From: Streptomyces sp. L2
Lineage (GTDB): Bacteria > Actinomycetota > Actinomycetes > Streptomycetales > Streptomycetaceae
DNA length: 64,000 nt
Direction: 5' to 3'
Assembly (NCBI RefSeq): GCF_004124325.1
Contig: NZ_QBDT01000001.1
Span: 6,820,001-6,884,000, forward strand
Shown here: positions 44,573 to 52,900 of the stretch, in pieces
Position numbering within the stretch: position 1 is the stretch's first letter
Layout: every line of letters starts with the position of its first letter
The notes under the pieces: model-generated
Told to the model about the DNA's origin: nothing
The model's input: only the letters and a program-made list of their open reading frames with translations
Database searches by the model: none
Program-made: the position numbers and the translations under genes

Positions 44573-45787
44573 CTACTTGTCTCGTAGTTTCGGGGTGTGG
44601 TCGCTGAAGTCGAGGGTCGCTCTGCGGACGCGGACGGCTTCCAGGTCCATCAGCCGCAGTCCCGGACAGATCCGGACGATGTCGTCCAGCAGGTCGAAGG
44701 AGGAGTTGGGGTGCCGGATCGCGTAGAGGACGAGGTTGCGGTCGCCCCACCAGTCCCCGCTCCGTTCGGTGTGCCGGATGATCCGGCGCAGGGCTTCGGC
44801 GTCGGTCCAGGGGTTCATGAGGGCGGCGTGCCGCACCCACCAGCTGCCTCCGTGCGGCGAGGCCAGCAGGACGGCCACGTCCCGGTGGGAGCGGGCGGTG
44901 AAGACCCGGAGCATGGTCTCCGTCTCCGAGCACCCCTCGCCGGCGGCCCAGGGGTCCGTCGTGTCCGGCGGCTCGGTGCCGCCGAGACCGCTGTCGCCGA
45001 GCAGTCCGTCCGACAGGCGGCGCAGGGTCGCGACCTCCGTCGCCGCGTGCTCGCGCAGCCACGGCAGCCGGTCGGTGAGCAGGCGGCGGGCACTGGACAG
45101 GTACAGGGAGGACAGCAGCGCGTAGACGGCCCTGTGGTCGTCGTAGGTGGCGCCCCCGCTCTCGCAGCGCCGGCGCAGGAGCATCGCCGCGGCGAAGGCG
45201 TCGGGTGCGCACGGGTCGGCCTCGCCGCCTGCGGCCAGTGCTGTCAGAGCGGCCGTGGTCGTCCGGTGACGGAGCCGTCCGTCGACCAGTGCCTCGCACT
45301 CGCCCAGCGCGGTCCAGCCACGGGTGCCCCCTAGACCGAACTTCTCGGGACGTTGCAGGTGCGGGCCGTGCACCCGGGGCAGGGCCGTGGCGGTTGCCAG
45401 GAGGTGGACGACCTCCCGGGCCCTGAGCGTCGCGTCACGCCACAGGGTACCGACGGCCTCCTGGAAGGCCGGCAGGAGAGCGGGGTCGCCGCCGACCGGC
45501 CGGCTGAACATCACCGCGTGCAGGTCGGTGGCGTTCGTCCGCGCCCAGGAGCGCAGCCGGGAGGCGTCCCCCGAGCAGGTGACCAGGTCGAGGTACCTGC
45601 CGCCGCCGAGGTCGACTTCGGGCAGTGGCGCGCCGGAGGGGTTCCAGCACATGAGGTCCAGGTCGCTGCGGGCCGTCATCTCCGCGCGGGCGGTGCCTCC
45701 CCAGGTGGCGATCACCACGTCGGGTACGGCGTCGGTGAGCGCCCGCACGACCGACGCGGCGTCCTGGCGGACGTCGGCCGCGATCAC
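44573..45787 (-). CDS. nucleotidyltransferase-fold protein (GlnD-like N-terminus)
   Basis: 404 residues from the GTG at 45787. Residues 25-50 hold a polymerase-beta-type motif, WGGTARAEMTARSDLDLM, with the GG and DxD-like acids of GlnD-type transferases. A helical middle region (110-260) and a C-terminal part with paired Trp and HEAT-like texture (WWVRHAALMNPWTDAEAL, WWGDRNLVLYAIRHP) follow; I do not recognise it. In a biosynthetic operon it may nucleotidylate a small molecule or carrier. Overlaps the SDR gene stop by 4 bp. Confidence 0.75.
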   Translation of the reverse strand: MIAADVRQDAASVVRALTDAVPDVVIATWGGTARAEMTARSDLDLMCWNPSGAPLPEVDLGGGRYLDLVTCSGDASRLRSWARTNATDLHAVMFSRPVGGDPALLPAFQEAVGTLWRDATLRAREVVHLLATATALPRVHGPHLQRPEKFGLGGTRGWTALGECEALVDGRLRHRTTTAALTALAAGGEADPCAPDAFAAAMLLRRRCESGGATYDDHRAVYALLSSLYLSSARRLLTDRLPWLREHAATEVATLRRLSDGLLGDSGLGGTEPPDTTDPWAAGEGCSETETMLRVFTARSHRDVAVLLASPHGGSWWVRHAALMNPWTDAEALRRIIRHTERSGDWWGDRNLVLYAIRHPNSSFDLLDDIVRICPGLRLMDLEAVRVRRATLDFSDHTPKLRDK

Positions 45788-46494
45788 CGGGCCGCTCCCA
45801 GGGTGCTGCCTCCGTCGTAGGTCAGGAGCTGACCGGTGAGGTGATGGGCGTGCGGGACCAGCCCGGCGAGGAAGTCCGCCAACTCCCCGGGGGTGACCAG
45901 ACGGCCGCCGGGACGTGCCGGGTCGGCGGGGGCGTGCGGGTACTGCCGGCGCACCCGTTCTTCGTTGCGGCTCACGGTGACGGTGCCCGGAAGCACCCCG
46001 ACGAGGCGGAGGCCCTCCGGTGCCCAGGCCGGCGCCAGGCTGCGGACCAGGCTCGCCACCGCGGCCTTCGTCGCGGCGTACAGCGGCTGCCGGGGGCGGG
46101 CCACCCGCGCGGCGTTGGAGGAGACGACGAGGCAGACACAGGTGCCGGGGCGGGGCGTTCGGTGCAGGACGTGCAGGACGTTGACGCAGCCGACGAAGTT
46201 GTCCCCGACGATCCGGTCGACGTCGTCCGGTTCCGCGTCCTCGACGGTCGCGGGGGAGACCGTGCCGAAGGCCAGCACCACGACGGCGGGCGGCCCCCAG
46301 CGCAGTACGGCGTCCCGGGCGGCGCTGGCGAGGGCCACGCGGTCCCGCACGTCGACCCGGTGGTGCGTGCCGGCCCGGCCGGGATCGTCGGCACGGTCGA
46401 AGGTGACGGTGCGGTACTCGCCGGCGAGCCGGTCCCGGACCGCCGCGCCGATGCCGCCGGTGCCGAAGACCCAGGCCGTGGGCGGGGCGGTCAT
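45784..46494 (-). CDS. short-chain dehydrogenase/reductase
   Basis: 236 residues from the ATG at 46494. The cofactor loop is FGTGGIGAAVRD, a variant of TGxxxGIG; the strand-end DRAD and DVRD suggest NAD(P) with an acidic discriminator. The catalytic block has Ser in VVSSNAA and Tyr-x-x-x-Lys in LYAATKAAV. Reduces or oxidises a carbonyl in the precursor or product. Coupled to neighbours by 4-bp overlaps on both sides. Confidence 0.92.
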   Translation of the reverse strand: MTAPPTAWVFGTGGIGAAVRDRLAGEYRTVTFDRADDPGRAGTHHRVDVRDRVALASAARDAVLRWGPPAVVVLAFGTVSPATVEDAEPDDVDRIVGDNFVGCVNVLHVLHRTPRPGTCVCLVVSSNAARVARPRQPLYAATKAAVASLVRSLAPAWAPEGLRLVGVLPGTVTVSRNEERVRRQYPHAPADPARPGGRLVTPGELADFLAGLVPHAHHLTGQLLTYDGGSTLGAAR

Positions 46495-46943
46495 CGCAGC
46501 GCTGCCGCGTGTTCGGCGAGGGCCTCGATGCGCTCGATCTTCGGCACCGAGCGGGCGGAGTCGAAGGAGTGGGTCAGCCAGACCTGCATCAGGGTCCTGG
46601 CGACGGCCGGCGGGGTGAGTTCCGCCCCCAGGGCCAGTACGTTGGCCGCGGAGTTGCGGCGCGCCTTCTCCACGCTGTACGTGTCGGTGCACCGAGCGGC
46701 CCGGATCCCTTGGACCTTGTTCGCCGTGATGCTCATACCGAGCCCGGTGCCACAGATCAGGACCCCCGAGTGGTAGCCGCCCCCGGACACCCGCAGCGCC
46801 GTCTCCCAGGCGATGTCGGGATAGTTCTCGGCGCCCGATCCCGGGGTGATCTCGTAGCCGTGACCGGCCTCTTGGAGTGTTTCGAGGACCGCCTGTGCCA
46901 ACTGCTCGCCCATGGGGTCGTATCCGACGACGATCTGCTTCAT
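46491..46943 (-). CDS. RpiB/LacAB-family sugar-phosphate isomerase-like protein
   Basis: 150 residues from the ATG at 46943, overlapping the PKS stop (ATGA). It has the RpiB core: VGYDPMGEQL, VLICGTGLGMSITANKVQGIRAA with the catalytic Cys, and SVEKARRNSAANVLALG. RpiB interconverts ribose-5-phosphate and ribulose-5-phosphate. The usual N-terminal DHAG motif is altered to YDPMG. Inside this operon it probably isomerises a pentose- or tetrose-phosphate used for a special precursor. Confidence 0.92.
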   Translation of the reverse strand: MKQIVVGYDPMGEQLAQAVLETLQEAGHGYEITPGSGAENYPDIAWETALRVSGGGYHSGVLICGTGLGMSITANKVQGIRAARCTDTYSVEKARRNSAANVLALGAELTPPAVARTLMQVWLTHSFDSARSVPKIERIEALAEHAAALR

Positions 46944-49900
46944 GGCGTACTCCTGTGACCGCGGGTAGGGGATGGGACGGGGGTGTCCGACGTGGGCCGG
47001 GGTGCGGCGGAGCGCACCACGGCGGCCATGTCGTCGAGGGTTTTCGCTTTGAGTACCTGGCGCAGCGGTACGTCGTGTCCGAACGCCGTGCGGATCCGGG
47101 CGGCGACACGGGTGGCCGCGAGGGAGTCCCCGCCCAGGTCGCGGAAGCGGTCCCGTGGACCGATGGGCTCGTGGCCGAGGACCTCGCTCCAGATGCCGGC
47201 GAGGATCCGGGTGGTGGCGTCGCCCTCGTGCCGTACCGTGCCGGCCGGCTCCGGTTCGCCGGTAGGTCCCGGGGGCGTCGACGGGGGCGGGGAGAGGTTC
47301 GGGGAAGGGGCCCGGCCGGCCCCCCCGGGGTCGGGATCGGGGGCGGCGTCCAGGTCGGCGGGGTGGGCCCAGGTGCGGTGGCGTTCGGCGAAGTCCGCGG
47401 CCATGACGAGGAGATGCGGCTCGGCGGGAGCCGCGAGCGTCCGCCGGTACGCCTCCAGGGCGTGCTCGACGGCGAGCTCGTGGGCCTCGCACGCGCCTTC
47501 GTCGTCCGTGTGCCAGCCGTCCCAGCCGAGACTCAGCCACCGTGTGTCGCCTTCGCGTGACAGTCGGGTGGCCAGGCAGTCCAGGTGGGCGTTGGCCGCG
47601 GCGTAGGGGCCGAGACCCAGGCCGCCGAGGACGGCCGAGGTGGAGGAGAAGAGGACGACCCGTCCGACGTCCCTGCCGCGGAGGGCCGCCACCAGGTTGT
47701 CGGCGCCGACCGTCTTGGGGCGCATGATCGCCTCGGCGCGGCTCCAGGAGGTCTCCGCGAGCACGGTGGTGGCGTCCTCGTGCGTGACGCCCGCCGCGTG
47801 GATCACCGAGTCCAGCCGCCCCCATCGCGCGGCCGCCGCGTCGAGGAGGCGTGCCAGGCTGCCGGGCCGGGTCACGTCGACGTGGGCCGTCTCGACCGTG
47901 CTGCCGGTGGCGCGGAGGTCGGTGACGGCATCGGGGTTCCCCGGGTCGCCGGCAGCGGTCAGGGAGCGGCTCGCCAGGAGGATCCGGGCGTTGCCGGGTC
48001 GGGCGAGTTCCCGGGCCAGCAGCAGCCCGAGCCGGCCCGCACCGCCCAGGATCACGTGGGTGGTGCCGTCGGCGGGCGGCGGGATGACCGGTGGGGCCTC
48101 CATCCGCTGGACGTCGGGCGTCCACAGGTACCGGCCACGCAGGGCGACCTGACCGGCGGCCACGCCGTCGGCGAGCCGGGCGAGCAGGGCCGCGGTCCAC
48201 GGTCGCCGGTGTGGTGCGCGGGTGCTGTCGTCGAGGTCGGCGTAGAGGGAGCGGGTGAGGGCGTCCTCCTGGCCGACGACGGTGACCAGGGCCGCCACGG
48301 CGGCTTGCGCCGGGTGGAGGTCCTCGTCCCCCGTGACGCAGAACGCTCCCGCGCCCACCGCGAACAGGGTGCCCGGCGACGCGGGGAACGCCGCCCGCCA
48401 CGCACGGTGGGCCGCCAACAAGGGCGCCGGGGCAGGGGATTGGTCGGAGCGGATGGGGGCGGCGTCCAGTGTCCAGCCGTAGGCCAGACGGGCGGCGCGC
48501 ACACCTTCGTCGGCCAGTACGGCGAACAGCCGCCGGTGATCCCCTTCCCGTGCGGGGTCGATCTCGTAGGTCCGCTCGCCGGTCCTGCGGAAGCCCGGGC
48601 CCGGGCGGACGGTCACGGCCGTACGGCCCCGCAGGGCGGCGAGGAGCAGCCCGTCGGCGTCCGCGTAGCAGATCCAGGTGTCCGCGTCCGGCCCGGGAAC
48701 GGGCCCGTCCGGTGGCAGGCTCGTCCGCGTCCACTGCCGTACCCCGACGGTGGCCGACCCCGTCCGGGCCCGCCGTGCCCCTTCGGCCGGGCCGGCCTTC
48801 ACGTGCCGCGGCGGGGTGGCGAGGCCGGTCGCATCGCCGGGTGCGTGCGCGGGCTCGTGCCAGTGCCGGTCACGCGCGAAGGGGTAGCCGGGGAGGGAGA
48901 CGGTGCGGCCGCGGCCGACGGCCCCGACCCGGTCCCAGTCCAGCGGGACCCCTGCCTGCCACAGCCGGCCCAGACCGTCGAGGAGCGTAGCGCGCTCGTG
49001 CGCCGCCGGGCCGGGACGGCCCGGCAGGAGCGTGGCACGGGCACCGGTCGCACCCCGGGCGGCCGCGAGACGGGTCAGGACCTGCCCGGCTCCGACCTCC
49101 ACGAGCGTCTGGTTCTGTCCGTCGTGCCGCAACTGGTGCTCCAGCGCGGCGCCGAAGAGGACCGGGGCCACGGCCTGGCGCGCCCAGTGGGCGGCCGTCG
49201 CCGCGTCGTCGCCGAGGGGCAGGCCGGTGACGGTAGAGACCAGGGTGAGACGCGGCGCCGACAGATCCAGTGTGCCGGCCAGACGCTCCAGTTCGTCCGC
49301 GGCCACCGCCATCGCCTCGGTGTGGAAGGCGCGCCGGGAGGCCAGCCCGAGCACCGCCCGGCCCTGCTCCCGGCACCACCGCGCGTACCGGGCCAGGGCG
49401 GCCGGTGGTCCGGCGACGACCGTGTCGTCGGGGCCGTTGACGGCGGCGACGGTGAGGCCGGAGGGCAGCTCGGCCCGTACCAGTGGCTCCGCGAGCCGGA
49501 CGGCCAGCATGGCACCGGGGGCACACTCCTCCATGGCCCGGCCGCGGACGGCCACGAAGCGCAGGGCGTCCCGCAGCGTGAACACGCCCGCCACCGTGGC
49601 CGCGGCGATCTCGCCCACGCTGTGCCCGATGACCGCCGTGGGCCGTACACCCCAGCGTTCCAGCGTCGCGGAAAGGGCGTACATGACGGTGAACAGCGCC
49701 GGCTGGGCGTACCGGGTGGAGGCCAGCAGCCGGCGGCCCGAGGCGTTCCCGTACAGGACGTTCCGGACGTCGTATCCGGTCAGCGGCTCCAGAATCGCCG
49801 CGCACGTGTCGACGACACGGCGGAACTCCGGTTCGTGGGAGTAGAGATGACGCCCCATGCGCGCGTACTGCACGCCTTGGCCCGGGAAGAGGAACACGGT

Positions 49901-52900
49901 GCCGTCCCGCTCCGTGACGGGTGCCTCGATCCAGCGGCTGCCGGGCTCGGTGAGCCGGTAGGCGCGGAACGGGAAGTGTCTGCGGCCGTTGCGCAGGGTG
50001 TGCGCGGCGTCGGCGAGCCGGGACGGTCCCGCGTTCTCCAGCGCGGCGTCGAGACGAGCGGTGACCGCGCCCAGCTGCGTCCGGGTCCGCGCCGAGGCGA
50101 GCAGCAGGTGGGGGCGGGGGCCCGCGGGGGTCGTGTCCTCGGCGGGCGGCTGTTCCAGCACCAGGTGCGCGTTGGTGCCGCCGACACCGAGTGAGGACAC
50201 GGCCGCCCGCCGGACCGAAGACCCCCACCGGCGCCTGCGTGCCGCCACCTTGAAGGGTGTGTGGGAGAGGCGAATACCCGGGTTGGCGCGGCGGAAGTTG
50301 ACCGTCGCCGGCACCACACCGGTACGGACGATCATCGCGGCCTTGATGAGCGACACGACACCCGCGACGGTGTCGGTGTGTCCGACGTTGCCCTTGACCG
50401 AGCCCAGGAGAATACGGCCGCGCGGCAGATCCGGTTCGAGGGAGTCGTAGGCCTCCGCGAGCGCGGTCACCTCCAGTGGGTCGCCGAGCGGGGTGGCCGT
50501 CGCGTGAGCCTCGACGTATCCGATCTCGCCGGGCGTGAGGGCAGCGTCGGTGAGTGCGGCGCGGACGGCGTCGGACTGTCCGCGCACACCCGGTGCCGAG
50601 AAGGCGACCTTGGCAGCGCCGTCGTTGTTGACGGCGCTGCCCCGGATGACGGCGTGGATCCGGTCGCCGTCGCGCAGGGCGTCACCGAGCCGTTTGAGAA
50701 CGACACAGCCCGCGCCTCCGGTGAACACGGTGCCCGCGGCCGCCGCGTCCAGGGGCCGGCAGTGGCCGTCCGGGGAGACCACGCCCCCCTGCTCGTACAG
50801 ATAGCCGGCGTTCTGGGGCACGCGCAGCGAGACCGCTCCGGCGAGCGCCGTACGGCATTCGCCCGCCCGCAGGCTCCGCACGGCCAGGTGGACGGCGACC
50901 AGCGATGTCGAACAGCCGGTCTGGACCGTGATGCTGGGTCCGGTGAGGTCGAGTTTGTAGGAGACCCGGGGTGCGAGGAAGTCCTTCTCGCTGGACACCA
51001 GAACCTGGAAGGCCTCCAGGGAGCCGCCGAGCAGTGGGGCGAGACCCGTGTGCGGATCGAGCCGGAACCGGTCGGGCAGCAGATTGTTCAGGAGGTAGGC
51101 GTTGTGGCCGCTGCCGGCGAACACCCCGATGGGCCCCTCGGCCCGGGCGGGGTCCGTCCCCGCGTCCTCGAACGCCTCCCAGCAGGTCTCCAGGAACACG
51201 CGGTGCTGAGGGTCGAGCAGCCGGGCGTCCGCGGCGCTGTAGCCGAAGAATCCCGCGTCGAAGCGGTCGTGCTCGGGTACGTCACCGTGCGCCGAGACGT
51301 ACGCCGGGCCATCCGTCGCCCCGACAGCCGCGCGTCCGGCATCGGTCGCGGGCGGGGTGATCAGCTCCGCCCCGGCCAGCAGGTGGTTCCAGAACGCCTC
51401 CGCGGTACGCGCCTGCGGCAGGCGGCAGGCCACCCCCACGATGGCGACCGGTTCGGTGCGACCGGCCGAGGGCACCGGCGTGCGGCCGGACGGGACGGGA
51501 CCGGGGCGAGCCTGAGCCTGAGACGCCGACGCCCGCCCGATGCGGTCGGCCTGGGCGGCCACGGTGGCGTGCCGGAAGTACTCGGTCACCGGCAGATCGA
51601 CGCCCAGCCGCCGCTTGACCATCGCACGCACCCGCATCAGGTGGAGCGAGTCGGCGCCCAGGTCCTGGAAGGTGGCGTCGGGCGTGATCCGGCGGATGCC
51701 CAGGATCTCCCGCCAGATGCCGGTCACCACGGCGAGGACCGAGCCGGAGCCGTCGACGCGGGTACGGCCGTCGTCGCACGGCTGCCCGGCGCGGCCGGCG
51801 TCTTCCGCGACGGGGCCTTCCGCTTCGGGGCCCTCCGCCTCGGTGTCGTCGGCGAGGGCGGCGGGGGCGGTCAGGGCGCGCCGGTCGATCTTGCCGCTCG
51901 GTGTGGTGGGCAGGGCGTCCGTCACGGTGAACGTGGTCGGCACCATGGTGGCGGGCAGCAACTGCTGGCAATGCAAGCGAAGTTCGGAGACGAGGTCGTC
52001 GGGCGCGTCGTGGCCGGGGACGACGAAGGCCGCGAGTCGCCTGTCGCCGGTGGCGCCGACCGGGGCGGTCACCGCCGCGGCGAGCACGTGCGGGTGGGTG
52101 AGGAGGGCGGACTCGACCTCGGCGGGTTCGACGCGATGGCCGCGAATCTTGACCTGGTCGTCGAGCCGTCCGTGGTAGCGGAAGGCGCCGTCCGCGCCGA
52201 GCGAGGCGACATCACCCGTGCGGTACAGGCGGACGCCGGGGAGCTGCCGCACCCACCCGGTGGGGAATCGTTCGGCCGTCAGTTCCGGCCGCCGTCCGTA
52301 GCCGAGCGCGAGCCCCGCGCCGCCCAGGCACAGTTCGCCACGCGCCCCCGGGGGAAGCAGCCGACCGCTGTCGTCGACCACGTACGCCACGCAGTTGGCC
52401 ACGGGACGCCCGATCGGCGGGTCCTCGTCCCCGGCACCGCGGTCCACGGTCCAGGAGAGCGCGTCGATCGTCGCCTCGGTGGGACCGTAGAGGTTCGTCA
52501 GCCGTGCGGGCGAGGCGGCGGTGAACCGGCGGGCCAGTTCCGCGTCCAGCCGCTCGCCGCCGACGAAGACCTCGCGCAGTCGCGGACAGGAGGCCAGGCC
52601 GCCCTCGTCGAGGAGGGCACGCAGCATGGTGGGGACCAACTGCACCACGGTGACACCCGATGCGCGCAGCCGCGCCAGAAGGCGGCCCGGGTCGCGGTGC
52701 TCGTCCTCCTCCGCGCACACCAGCGTGGCGCCGGCCGCGAGGGGCACGAAGAACTCCCAGACGGACGCGTCGAAGCTCACCGGTGTCTTCTGCAGCACCC
52801 GGTCACCCGGCCCGAAGGAGAACGCGGACCGCATCCAGAGCATGTGGTTGACGGCGGCCCGGTGAGGTACGACGACACCCTTGGGCCGTCCGGTGGAACC

